Origin: Trifolium pratense
Taxonomy: Eukaryota > Streptophyta > Magnoliopsida > Fabales > Fabaceae
Assembly: GCF_020283565.1 (NCBI RefSeq)
Contig: NC_060060.1
Span: 19,034,001 to 19,098,000, forward strand
Direction of reading: 5' to 3'
Length of the DNA stretch: 64,000 nucleotides
The translations under genes and the position numbers were made by a program. Numbering within the stretch: the stretch's first letter is position 1; every line of letters starts with the position of its first letter. The notes under the pieces were generated by a model. The model made no database searches. It was not told where the DNA came from and was given only the letters and a program-made list of their open reading frames with translations. Of the stretch, positions 21,090 through 33,900 are shown one piece after another.

Positions 21090-22229
21090 TCCAAAGCAAG
21101 AATTTACACGCCCAAATAAGCACCGCTCATAATCCGCTTATAATTAGAATCATAGAAAATCCTTCTTCTTTATCATTCCTTCTCTTTTCATTCTCCATCT
21201 TCTCTCTTTCTCTTTCTCATTCTCATTCTTTCTGTCTTTTCTTCCTTATTCCTCCTCTGTTTTTCTCGTTCCCTACGCCTAATGTAAAGAAGGCTTTTTT
21301 GTTACACAAAAGATCCTTCTAACATTTTTCAGGTGCGGGAACGAGATATCTCTTGTTGAAATCTATGGGAAAGTAAACACAACATAACAAAAATCATCTA
21401 TCTCTGTTTAAGGTATGATTTTATTATCATATTCAATATTTTCCTCTGTTTTTGTTACACAATTCTTTAGAAACAGAACATTCAATATAGAAAATATGTA
21501 ATAAATCAAGAAAATCACATTGATTTGTATATCTTATTGTTGAAATTTATTTTATTTATTATGTGCATATGGTTTTAATTTTAACATAAATAGATAATTA
21601 TATAAGGTAATTCCTCCATCCGATTTTAAATGCCCTGGTTTTGATCAGATATACTATTTTCTTTGGAAAATATTAATAGTGCACCAAATACACATGTTAA
21701 GGAAGCAAAAGTAGAAATAATATATTGAAATTTGTGCATTTAACATTTCAATGAATTTAAAATGTTAACCCTTTCTTATAGAAAGGATCGGAAGTAGTAC
21801 TTACATATATGATATTATATTTATTCCGATAAAATTTTTCAAAATATCAAATTTTTAAAATATTTACTAATACATAATTAAATATATTAATGATCAAACG
21901 TGAATTGGTGAATCGTATCATTTATTTTGGAAGATTTCTCTCTCCATCCGCATGTTTCTTTTCTACTCTCCATTAAATATTTCAGAACACGTTTTTCGAA
22001 ACAGCCAGAGTTTTTATACAAGGACAAAAATGAAAAAACGGGATAGAAAAGTAACACGTGATGGGAGGAGAAAAAATCTTTATTTTGGGACGTAGAGTAT
22101 TTATTAGTATTTTTCATTCCTTTGTTTTGCTCTGTTTTCCCCGGTTAACTCTGTAAAATGTGGCGTTGTTTAGTGATTGTTTCAGATTTTGAAAAGAGAG
22201 GGAAAAAGGAAGAGAAGAAAACCACAAAA
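21090..22229 (+). promoter_or_regulatory. Kinase 5' leader with probable intron
   Basis: A CT-rich non-coding exon would run from about 21090 to 21412, ending at aag|gtatgatt. An acceptor (gattgtttcag) ends at 22185, 44 bp before the ATG at 22230. This proposed intron (21413-22185) removes the upstream ATG at 22158, which is otherwise in frame. A Tourist/Stowaway-like relic beginning cctccatccgattttaaatg and ending near 21795 lies inside it. Confidence 0.5.
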
Positions 22230-25200
22230 ATGGAATCCAAATTTGATAACAAAAAAGATTTTTCAAGCGACGATGAATTATCACCAAGAACAATACTAGC
22301 ATCCCTTGTTTCTGAAACAGAGTCAGACAACAGTGGAAGTAGCAGTTTCATTTCTGACTCCTCATCAGGAAACTCACCGCCGCCGGAGCTTGTGGCGGCG
22401 GTAGTAAAATCAGGTGGAAAAGATAATCAGATGCAACAGCAATTGAAATCAATGATGGGTGTTTTCAAATTCAAAGGAGTGAAAAAATTAACAGCAATTC
22501 CAATTCTTGTTGCTGCTAGCCATGAACTTACTAAGACAGCAGGATTGACTAAGAAATTGGCTCGAATTCGAAGTGCTGAAGAATGTATTGATATTGGTTC
22601 TATTCCTACCAAACCTTCTTGGAGGAATTTTGATTATGCAGAACTTGCTGCTGCTACAAATGATTTCAATCCTGGTAATAACTACTACTATCTCTTTACC
22701 TTTTTTTTTTTTTTTTTTTTTTATCAATTTAGGACTTTTTGAATCGATTTTATTTGAGTATGTATATTACCATAGATAATTTGATACTGTTTGAAGAATT
22801 TTATGGAAACATGTTTTGTCACAAAACTTTTTCTGTGCTTATTCTTATTTTCATGAATTATCCAAAGGCTCTTTAAAACAGGTCATAAATATATATAAAT
22901 TATTAACCAAGATATTAAGTTCGGCTGGTTAATGAGCTTCTCGGGAGAACCCGAGTTCAATTCCTAATGGTAACAATTTTTAGCCATATTTTACTTATCT
23001 CTAGCAGTCAAACTCGTCGGTTCCGTTCACCTGCGTCCACCCCCACCCCTGTCATAGTCCATTAGTGGGTAGGGTGGTCAACCTATAGGGTGCCTGCCTC
23101 TTCTTCAAGCGTGTCTTCGACAACTTGGCGGTCGTTTAGATTAACGGAACCCCTTTTTTTGTGGGAGTAAGTCAAGAAATCCCCCTCTTAAGATGATTAA
23201 GTCAAAAATTTATGAATTTGAATCTCAATCCATATATATAAAATGTAATATTTCTACCAATTAAACTATAAAATATATAAATTATTTATACATACATTAA
23301 TTATTAAATTTTAGTAAAATGGAGTAGTATACTCCTATGTAGTAATAGGGGGCGGTGACGATGACTCGGTGGTCAACTTGGGAGTTGGTTTTAGTGCCAA
23401 ATATATTTGTTGTGTTGGGAAAAAAATGATAGAGATAGAGACAGAGAGTAGTAGAACAAGCAGACGACCTTTTTGACCAAAACATAATAGGGCTTCTCTA
23501 TGTCCACAGATAAGGACATGTAACTTATTTGGACCCCACAGCCCCCTTCTTTATCGGCGGTATCTACACCTGCCTCATGGTGATAGCTACACTCTCAAAC
23601 CATCAAACAAATAAATAACATTAGTTTTTCAATATTTTTTATAAATTAATAAGATTAGTTTGTTTGTATGTACTATGTAGAGAGTACATAATTTTATACT
23701 CCAACATAATAATCTAGTAGTATATAAGATTAGAAAAACAATAATAATGACAAAAAAACAAAGTTTAGGGGAGTTTTGTAAAATAAAAAAATGCACAAGC
23801 GTGGTGTTTGCTAATGCTTTTGGTTTGTCTACTAAACATAACAACGACATTGAAAGATGTCCCACATTGGCCTTTATGAGGTTTGGGTAGTGTGTTCATT
23901 AAAAAGAGGCACATCGAGTAAATTAAGGACATGGTCCTATCAATGTGCCAAGCAAACCTTATCTCAATGTTTTGTATTAATGAAATCAAAGCACTAGTTC
24001 TGTCTACTATGATTTTGTTGAAGTTCTGTAGTGTAATTTTTGTTGGACCATTGACGTAGAGTTTTATTGAATTGAATCAATACATTAGACTAAAAAAAAC
24101 TACTTAAGTCATTTTTTACACCACACTTTCAACCTCATGGTATCGCCCGACTGACACGGTGACCATATCCCTATGCCACTTTGACAAAATTGGTTCACCA
24201 AAATTTGATTTATGTGGCTCAATTTGGATCATATACATCAAATTTTATGAACCAATTTTCTCTTATTATAAGTTGGACCACATGTATTAAGTTTTGTTGA
24301 TTCAAAAGTTTATTAAATGGTGTGAAAAATGGTTGGTATGAGTCATTGGTTTCAATCACTGTTGTGTCTGTACACACCACTGTTGAATTATTTGGCTAGT
24401 ACCTGTTGTAATCAAGATTCATTATGATGGTGTATGTTTGTTTCCATTATGGGGGCAGATTCATTTAGCCGAGTAAGATTTGGCCCGCCATGTTCTAAAC
24501 ATAAGCACTTGCGAGACTGATTGGAAGAGTTTATGAAAACATCTTATCACACAATCATAAGTTATTTTCAGCTTAAGCATATAGCGTATATACAAATAGT
24601 TTGACTTTATTTTATCTTTTGTTTTAGAAATAATTTATAAAATACATTTATGCAATAAGCGCGATTAGTTAAAGTGTTTATCCGAACAAGGTTGGACCAA
24701 TTGATGTAAACAAAACAATTCACTTTTAGTCTTTATGTGTTTGAATTTAGATCCATCATCAATAACAGTTGGTCAAAAACTTAACATTTCATTTGTTTTA
24801 ATCTTTTGATATTTTTGCTACATAGATAATTTGGTTGGAAAAGGTGGTCATGCTGAAGTATACAAAGGAAAGTTATCAAATGGTCAAGTTGTAGCAGTCA
24901 AGAGACTAATGAATGACGACAAAGAGTTTGCCGATAGAGCTGGCGATTTCTTGACAGAGCTAGGAATCATTGCACACATAAACCATCCAAACGCTACACG
25001 TCTTGTTGGATTCGGTATCGATAAAGGGCTCTTCTTCGTCCTACAATTAGCTCAACACGGAAGCCTTTCTTCTTTGCTATTCGGTGCGCAGCGCTGCTTC
25101 TGTCACTTATTTCATTGTTTTCTAGCACCTTTTATTCTATTTTGCTTTCTATTGCTGACACAATTTTGTTCTACATGTCAGGTTCTGAATGCTTAGAGTG

Positions 25201-26615
25201 GAAGATAAGGTACAAGGTAGCTATTGAAGTTGCAGAAGGATTGCATTATCTTCATGAAGATTGCCCGAGACGAATCATTCATAGGGACATCAAAGCCTCA
25301 AACATATTACTCAATGAGAATTATGAAGCTGAGGTACTATTGGTAGCACTTTAGGTTTTTTTTTGTTTTTGAAATGATAAATGTTAGTTATTATCTGTAT
25401 TCATAGTACCTTACTATAATGTACATTTCTAATTTACTTGTGCAACAAATTTCAGATATCAGATTTCGGACTCGCAAAATGGCTTCCAAATAATTGGGCA
25501 CAGCATGTTGTTTTCCCTATAGAAGGCACATTTGGGTTAGTATAAGCTTTCCAGTCCATGATAACGTCTGAAAACAGCTTAAAGCTTATATAAAAATTGT
25601 TTGAATTTATGTTATCCATTGCTATTAAAATAGCTTATAAATAAGCATTTCTTTGATAAGTGTTTATGTTATAAGTACTTAATTAAATTGTTTATCCAGA
25701 TAGGGTGTTTATCTATTTTCTAAAACATTGAATGCATCATTGTTTGGCTGCAGGTATTTGGCTCCAGAGTACTTTATGCATGGTATTGTGGATGAAAAGA
25801 CTGACATATTTGCGTTCGGCGTTTTGCTACTTGAACTCATAACCGGTCGCCGTGCAGTTGATTCAGATAGTAGGCAAAGCATTGTCATTTGGGTAAGTTT
25901 TCATAACCTTATATATATCTCATGGAATATCCAAAGTCAATTTATCATCTAGGTGAATGTAATAGGCTTCTATGAGAACACTGATCAATGATGTTTAGAT
26001 TTGTGGTATAAGGTGGAGTGAACTACTGATCGATCTAGTCGAATCCAAACATACTTTAGATGTTGATATTATAGGTTGCAATGTTCTGCTTAAGTTTATA
26101 TACTATTTAAGTTAATTTGAGTGTGACAAGATATGAACATGATCTACTATTTTCAGGCCAAGCCACTTCTTGACTCAAACAATGTCAAAGAGCTAGTAGA
26201 TCCAAGATTACAAGGGAAATATGATCCTATTGAAATGAAACGTGCCATGGAGATAGCTTCCTTGTGCGTCCACCATTCATCTTCCAAGAGGCCATTCATG
26301 AAACAAGTAAGAAAATAATAAGCATCCTTTTCTACAAAGCACAAACACAAACACCAGACACGATACTGACATGTAGACACTAATAATATAATTAATAGTT
26401 GAAGAAAACATAAGTGATTGAATGTAATCACACGTGTCTGTGTGTGGAACTAACAGGTTGTACAACTACTAAAGGGCGAGGAAGCAACTATAGATTCCAA
26501 GCGAATTTCAGCTACCTCAAAATCACATATGTTAGAGGCTTGTGACCTAGAAGATTACACTTGTTCTAACTACTTGAAGGACCTCAACCGCCATAGGGAA
26601 CTACTCATGGAGTAA
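22230..26615 (+). CDS. Receptor-like cytoplasmic kinase, RBK/RLCK-VI type
   Basis: Seven coding exons (22230-22674, 24826-25083, 25182-25333, 25456-25535, 25754-25892, 26157-26306, 26457-26615) have GT/AG borders and consistent phases and give 460 residues. There is no signal peptide or transmembrane segment. A Ser-rich N-terminal region with a DELSPRTIL motif (about residues 10-50) precedes the kinase domain (about 140-425): GKGGHAEV glycine loop, VAVKRL lysine, [13 protein letters not shown] catalytic loop, DFGLAKWLP and [17 protein letters not shown]. The KWLP and [14 protein letters not shown] stretches are characteristic of the ROP-GTPase-binding kinases RBK1/RBK2 and relatives. All catalytic residues are present, so it should be an active Ser/Thr kinase acting in the cytosol or at the membrane. 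The ATG at 22230 has a better context (aaaATGG) than the one at 22158. The first coding intron is 2.15 kb and holds a SINE. Confidence 0.95.
22918..23170 (+). mobile_element. tRNA-derived SINE in kinase intron 1
   Basis: A tRNA-like head (ttcggctggttaatgagctt with B box cgagttcaattcc) is followed by a GC-richer body and a terminal run of T (ccccttttttt). This is the layout of legume SINEs. I could not find a clear target duplication. Confidence 0.6.
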
Positions 26616-28277
26616 ATCTCTATTAGTCCTATGTGTTGTGTACTGCATTTTAAGATATCTTGTTCCTCCTCCCTTTGTATATGTGTTGTGAAGGCTATGG
26701 AATGAGTGTTGTAGCGGTTTATGTGTGGCTGAATCTGAAGTCACAGGCTTGTGTTTTTGTTCAAGCTTAGTAGGCTTGTAAATTAGCATGAACCTGTAGG
26801 GAAAACATCAACAATGTTATGTAGAAATGATGCTAGCAGAGTGTTTTTTTACTTCTTTTTGACTCTGCATTGCCATTGTTTCCATCCCAACATCCCAACT
26901 TAATCAGTCTTAATCAATTGCATGCATCTTGTTTCCATTGCTTTAGTGATTATAAATTATGGTATTGTTGTATGGGACAACTTTGGTCAATGAAGTTACT
27001 ATTTTTGTTTTCTTTATTTGGTTGTTACTTTTCACTTTTGTTTCCCCACTTAGAAATCTCCCATGGTTTTTGGAATTACTTGAAAATACATTTATAGACT
27101 GAGTTGGTGGACATTTTCTAAACGTTGGATCTATGTGAAACTAGACATAGATTTTTAAGGATGTTTTCATAGTTAACCGAATTTTTTTATGGAAATTAGT
27201 AATGTCCAACATTTTACCAAGATAGGACTCAGCTTGCGTGACTTTGGATACTACAAACAAGGTCTCAATAATGATAGTGTAAGTATACTAATTTGCGGCA
27301 ACGTTACCTTTCGCATGTCATTTATAAGTTGTACCAATATCAGAATGCAGCAAGTAATGTGTTAAAACAATAAAAATTTCTGATAGAAATTATTGGAAGG
27401 CATTACGCAATACAACTCATAAACTTCCCCGATCTAACCTTCTTTGATATTGCATAGATCCATCACCGTCACTTAATAAACCCTAATTTCATCATGGATT
27501 AAAACTATATTCATATTGATATTGGTACTATATTTAATTGTCACGCTTTTAAAACTATATGCATATTCATTGCGACTATGTTCGGCTAAAATCCTAATTT
27601 AATCGCATAGTAAGTACAACAAATGTGGGTTCAAGTTTAACTTTCATTGGCTCTATTGTGTAAAAATTCATAACTATACGAAGGATGACTTGATCACTTG
27701 TCCATCCACTTGAATAATAGTGTTTGAAAATCACGATCGCCTCATTTAATTTCCCCGATTGAACAATTTACTAGTATAATTAATACTTTTTTGTTTTTTT
27801 TCTTACAAAGGGTAGTTAACCATGATTATGTTTAAAAGAATGGGAAGTGTTATTTAATGGTGTCAATGATTACTTTTAAAGATTATATAAAATTACTAAA
27901 TTACTTATTTAGATTTATATTAATTTATAAAATATTATAAAATAATTTTTTAAAAAAATGTAATTGTTTCACAAGGATAATTTTATCATTTAAATATAAT
28001 ATATATATTTTCATGTCATTATAAGATGTGACAAAAAAAATATGATATGATAAAATAATATTATAATTTTTACTATCTTGTACACATCAAACACATGATA
28101 AAATAACATTATCACGTTTATATCATATCCTTATCTTGTTTTGTGTCATACATATATTGTCTCTATCATATTTTGGCCATCAAACAGACCCTAAAGGTAA
28201 TTTTATTATTATAAAATTGAAGTTTTATTCAAATATTTCGTATAGAAGAGCTCAGTTAAAAAATATAATTTAAAAAT
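26616..28277. other. Kinase 3' end and intergenic DNA
   Basis: The first 200-300 bp should be the kinase 3' untranslated region. The rest is AT-rich with no recognisable gene or bounded element. Confidence 0.5.
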
Positions 28278-28587
28278 TGCTAAATTAGTAAAATGGTCCC
28301 TTAAAGATATTTTTGGTTTCACATTGGTCCATTAAAGAAAAAAAATGTTCGAATAGGTCCCTAAAAGAAAAAAAATGTCTGAATAGGTCCCTTAAAGACA
28401 TTTCCGTTAATCAGTTTGGTCATATTCGGACTTTTTTAGGGACCAAATTGATTAAAGGAGATGTCTTTAAGGGACCTATTCAGACCTTTTTTTTTTCTTC
28501 TTTAAGAACCTATTCGGACCTTTTTTTCTTTAAGGGACCAATCTGAAACCAAAAATATCTTTAATGGACCATTTTACTAATTAAGCC
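28278..28587. mobile_element. Mutator-type MITE, family GRCTTAATTAG, copy B
   Basis: The ends are tgctaaattag and ctaattaagcc, with the same internal arms as copy A. An exact 9-bp target duplication, tttaaaaat, flanks it (28269-28277 and 28588-28596). Length is 310 bp. Confidence 0.9.
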
Positions 28588-28596
28588 TTTAAAAAT

Positions 28597-29610
28597 CATG
28601 TTTCATTCGGCGTTTGTAAAATAAAAGAGGAATAGCTTTTCTAAACAAGCGAGAGACAAAAAAAACACTAATCGGATTTTTATAATATAATAGGAGTTTA
28701 CACAATTTTATGCGATTAACTAGATTTACTCCTCTAGTCCTTATATTACAATAAAATGTTTGTTTTTTAGGTTCATTTAATGATTTATGTATGTGGCCTA
28801 TAATATAAACTATATATATCAATAATTCAATGACCCTTAAAAACATTTTTTTTCTTATAATAAAAATTAGAGAGTGAAATAAGTTATTTGATCGATAAAT
28901 AATAATACAAAAATGTAATACGAGTTTCCTGAAATGAAGAATTAATATTAATATGGGTTAAAATTTACAACCATTTCCAAAAAAACATATTTAATACTTT
29001 AAAGAAATGAGAGAGATATAAAGTCTTTACAATATATATTGACGACGATATTGTGTATAGTTGTTGGTGCTCTTTATGATTGAAATTCATGACTTCGTTC
29101 ATATTTATTTCATGAAAATGTGAGGAAATTAATTATGTGCAATTTATCTATAATTCAAAATTTAATTTAATTTTAAAATATAACAACTCTACAGAGCTAG
29201 ACCTCCAAATATTTGGGGCCTCAATTTTTTAAATTTTTTCCTTAGGAGGTGCTAATATTAAGTCATCATAGCTTAGGTGGGGTGTAAGCAGCAAGTCAGC
29301 AATCTACTTTCACTAGTCCACCCAAGTAGATGATGTTTGCTATTTTCACCCCCTAGGCTACGCTCACTTACTATTAGCACTCCTATGTGTACCGGACAAT
29401 ACACCAAGGCGCAATTCGCCTGAGCCCAATAATCAATCTAATGGGCTCACTGCCTAAAGAACGGCTCAAGCCCACTACCCCCCCCCCCCCCCAATCCCCC
29501 CAGACTAGAAGGTTGAGTTTTTTTTTTTGTCTCTGTGTCAGTTTCTCACGCGTCATACGGGTTTTAGAAGGAAAAAAAAGAACCCTAACATGAAAATTTA
29601 AGATTTTAAA
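28597..29610. other. Intergenic, with a poly-C tract
   Basis: No gene is recognisable. A run of about 14 C followed by a second C run sits at 29479-29500. It makes short open frames on both strands that look artefactual. Confidence 0.5.
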
Positions 29611-29613
29611 CAC

Positions 29614-29790
29614 CAACTACTTAAGTAGCGGAGGTTAAAAAAAAACCCTCCTAACATGTAATTTTCAAATTTTAAACGTCAGCTACTTAAGTAGTGGATA
29701 GAATCCGATCTATCCGTTACTTAAGTAGTGGACACATTTTGATAATTTTATAGGAAGCGCGAGAAAATGATTAATTTGACAAAAGAAAAT
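29614..29790. repeat. Palindrome-containing repeat (acttaagtag), copy 1
   Basis: Three copies of ctacttaagtagYgg (29617, 29683 and 29717) alternate with phrases such as aaaaaccctcctaacatg. It ends ataattttataggaagcgcg, matching the end of the related cluster at 53364-53610. The motif is self-complementary. Confidence 0.6.
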
Positions 29791-30901
29791 TCTCAAGAAG
29801 GTTTACCTATGCTAGGTGGTGTACTACTTGAAAGTTTGAATAGTATATGTTTTTAAATTCAAATTTAACCTTGGATGAATGAATAATCAATACAATATTT
29901 TTAAACAGGGCTATGTATCGTGTGCATAATCTAATCTAATGGCTTTGCTCTAAGTAGAAGCAACTCTTAATTAGATCAAGTCCAAGTAGCAAAACAAGAA
30001 TTAGATGACTTATTATAGTATATACTAGTAACTGAGTAAAATAAAATCTAAAATAGTAGTCCAATATTTATTGAAGTATATAACCAAATCTTTTGCAAAA
30101 ACTAACCTGGCATTATTTTTTAAAGAAGCAAGAGACAATTTTTTTAGAGAACCAAGAGACTGTTTACTCCATGTTTGATGGAAATCATAAGATACACAAC
30201 CAATAGAAACAAAAGTTGTGTATTTGTTGGTACAATAAATAACTAACTTATTGGACACTTAAGCATTTTCTTTTAAGTGTTAAACAAAGAACCTTGTAAC
30301 ACAATTTCATTGACATTTCCGTCTAGGCATTTTTTTTTATTGAACTGACTTTTAAAGTATTATTTTCAGAAGTTGTAAAAAAAAAGTATTATTGTCAGAA
30401 AAATCAAATTTGATGCCTCAGTCTTTTATTAGAAAATCATTATGTTATTGTAGAGAAAATAATTTTTTTGTAAAAACCATTAAAAAAATACTAAACATGT
30501 ATCCAATAATAATCATTCAACAATTGTAAGATAAGATGAGAAAATTTTATAGTGAATCAAATAATCTACCATCATCACACTAATACTGCAAATTAAGAGA
30601 AGCATTTAGGAATAATTGTTGAGCAAAACTATAATATGCACCACTAAAAATAATCCTCATTTTCTGAGCAATTAACTAGTTACATAATCCAGCATACCAC
30701 TGTAACTAAGATTAGCATACTCAAAAAAAACCACATATAATTCTTTCTTAGTACCTAAATGTTAATCATATAGAGGAGTTCATAAAAGAGAATCGGCTGA
30801 AACTGCGCCAGCGATCGATAATAATTAACTTCAGCCTTTTGATTAGTTAGGAAGGCAAGAGAATAGCAAAAGATAAAACTAATTGATAACACTAATTATA
30901 G
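29791..30901. other. Intergenic and 3' region of the AP2 gene
   Basis: AT-rich. The part nearest 30901 should be the 3' untranslated region of the minus-strand AP2 gene. Nothing else is recognisable. Confidence 0.5.
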
Positions 30902-33900
30902 TCAATAAGACTGATTAGGCCATAAATAGAACTCAGCTGCTGATGTTGGTGGCATGGCATTGAGTCCACCATTTGTTGCATTGGTGGAATTCACAACAGA
31001 TTCTGCAGCGCCATCATTGGATTCAGAATTGAAATGTTGGAAGAGGGTGTGATGATAATAAGCCGAAGGATTCGAATCATAGGGGACCATTCCATAAGGG
31101 ACTGTACTCAGTGCAGCTGGCAGCTGATGCGGAATGGTTGAGAAATTAATGTTGCTGCTTTTGTTGCTATTGATCATGCATGCTGCATACTGTTCCGCGT
31201 TGTTCTGCTGCTGAATATTGCTGGTTACAGAAGCTTTCTGTTCAGACCCAAGTGATCGCTTCACGCGCTTCGCTGTACTACCAACCGGAAGAGAACTCTG
31301 CATTATGGCATCCACATCATATCTGTTCATCTCAAAGTTTGTGACTGCATTTGCACCTCGGAATTTTATTGCTGCAATGTCGTACGCCTCTGCCGCTTCC
31401 TCTTCAGTTGCTGTTAACATGTTTGATGAACAGATTAGTATTTCAATAAAGGACAAAATGGACTTTGTTTCAAGTTAAGCCTACAATCAACAGATGTTGT
31501 TTAAAAAGGCGTGCGTGCGCAAATTAAACGCTCGCTATGCGACCATAACAATTACAGGCCAATGATATATCTAATATGATAATCTTTATCTATTTTGGGT
31601 GAGAATAAGGATATGCGCAAAACTCGATCATATACAAATAATATAATAGACAATTCAATCATGTGTAATAAGTTAAAATATTTACCAAATGTTCCCAAGT
31701 ACAGGTCTTTGTTTCCGGCAACACGGCCAATTCTCGCTTGCCACCTACCCTGTTGGTGATGCCTGCAGAAACCCAAGAAGTGTTAACAAAAAACATTGTA
31801 ATACAAATAAAACACTTCAACATGTTATATCAATTAAAATTCCTAACCTTGTAACACCCCTGTAGATTGAAGCTCCTCTTGAAAAGCCACTACTCTTCCT
31901 GCAAGAAGAGAAAAGCCAATTTTTAGTAGTTGTTTATGTGTTACCATTTTAATCTCAATTTCATTAATAAGGCCAAATCGGACAAACCTCCGCAGTGACG
32001 CAATAAATTCTTGCTTAGTTACTTCTTTCATTTCTTCCAATTCCTTTACATAACTGGAAACCTAAGATATATGACAATAACAAAATAAGATTAGCCATGA
32101 AAGGTGCAATACAACATACGGTGCAACTATGCGGTGCAGCTGGCTATACACCTTTAGATCAAGAGAGAGAAAATTGTATCTCTTAATCTAACAGTATACA
32201 ATTAGCTGCACAGTAAAAGTAAACTATAAAAGATTTTCAAGTCCTCTTTTTAAGATACCAAATTCACTTTGGCCATAGCCTAAAATCTTTTGTGTACCAT
32301 GTAAAGCATATTTCTTTCACACCAACCAAATTCTTTTAAACAAACAATTATATATGTACATGCTCGCGCATACTAAAAATTTGAATATAAGTCAATTCTA
32401 TATATAGTGCACAATTGAGATAACTCTTACATCATAAATAAATTAAATAAAATATGATGTGACTTATTAATTCAACGGTGAAATAGACGCATATGCAAGA
32501 CCATTTTTATTTGTGCATGTTAGACAAAGTCGTAAATAAATATGAATTAAAAATGATTTTATTCAATGTACATTGGAAATTAAACAAAGTGACTCTTACA
32601 GGGAAGTTGGTAGTAGCAGTGGGTCCCCAATACTTTAGGGCAGCCAAATCATAGGATCTTGCGGCCTTTTCCTCCTTGTCATATCCACCTACAAACCAAG
32701 ACAATATACAATGTTACAAAACAATTTCTGTAAAACAATATAACAATGAATAAATTATAAGATTATGATAGCTTAAGCATTATTATTAAAAAAAAATAGA
32801 ATTAAATAAAAACACTGCTTACCCAAATAGACTGTAGAGGAGTCAAAAAGAGATCAATGACAGGCAACAATGCACCAAGTAACGTTCCATGCAAAGGAAA
32901 AGCCAACAAAATCAAATAACAAGTTATGGAATATAGTCAAATTTATCTGCCAAAAATTACTTTATAATCTAAAAATGTAAAATGACCAAAATAAAAGTAA
33001 GATTGCCAATCACATAGTGCATGCGTATTATAACTTTTTTTTCTTTAATTTTCCCTCTCTCACCCTTTATAGCTGCTACGTAGGATAGAAAACTACTGTA
33101 CATTGGATGAGAATCATGAACTCTATCTATCAACCTAATTCCCTTTTTCTACGAGGACTCATCAAATTTTACTTTGCACTAAAAAGTTCAAACTATGAAC
33201 AACTTAAATTCAACATTAAAAGCAAGAACGGACTCCTAAACCAGCCTTAGACGGTTCAGTGGGCCGGATACTGTGGTGAAAAAAAAAATACTAATGTCGA
33301 TAGACAAAAAGGTTCTGACCTTCGATCCAGATTAAACAGTTCAGTAGGTCGGGTACCGGTGGTGAAAAAAAAAATACTAATGTCGATTATTAGTACATAG
33401 CAAAAAAAAAACATATTTGAAACAAGGAATTGTCACTTTCTCATTGGATAAATTATAAACATTGAGAAAACTTTATTTCTGGTTTTATTTTGACACATCA
33501 AACAAACATAATACATATGTTGATGTCATTCGTATCTATCTGCAAAATGAGATCTAATTACAAGTCCCGTGAGTTTGTTCTGAGTGAGGCAATGTGACAA
33601 AACCTTTCATCCAACAGTGAACGCTTCACTACCTCATAAGTGTAAGTAAAAAAGTACAAATTTCAATAGTGATGTGTGATAGGTGATGTGGTCAAACGCA
33701 GCTTTTTCTCTGCTCATTCAAAGCAAAAAAGCAAAAGATAAAAAATAAAATAAATTATAAAATAAAACTTTTAATTTCATCACAAATTTATGATCACTCT
33801 GCTAGTATTGAGTGTTATATTATGAGTACGGAATTAAGCACTTGGGAAAAGAAGAAGAACAGAGAAATTTCAGATTATTCAGATATTGAGAGACTAGTCC

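Noticed and set aside
22158..22229. Upstream in-frame ATG of the kinase gene as the start codon
   Set aside because: It has a poorer context than the ATG at 22230, encodes no conserved sequence, and probably lies in a leader intron ending at 22185.
29447..29616. Overlapping frames around the poly-C tract
   Set aside because: They are created by the homopolymer and have no conserved sequence.
31218..31478. Plus-strand frame opposite the last AP2 exon
   Set aside because: It is the antisense of a well-supported coding exon.
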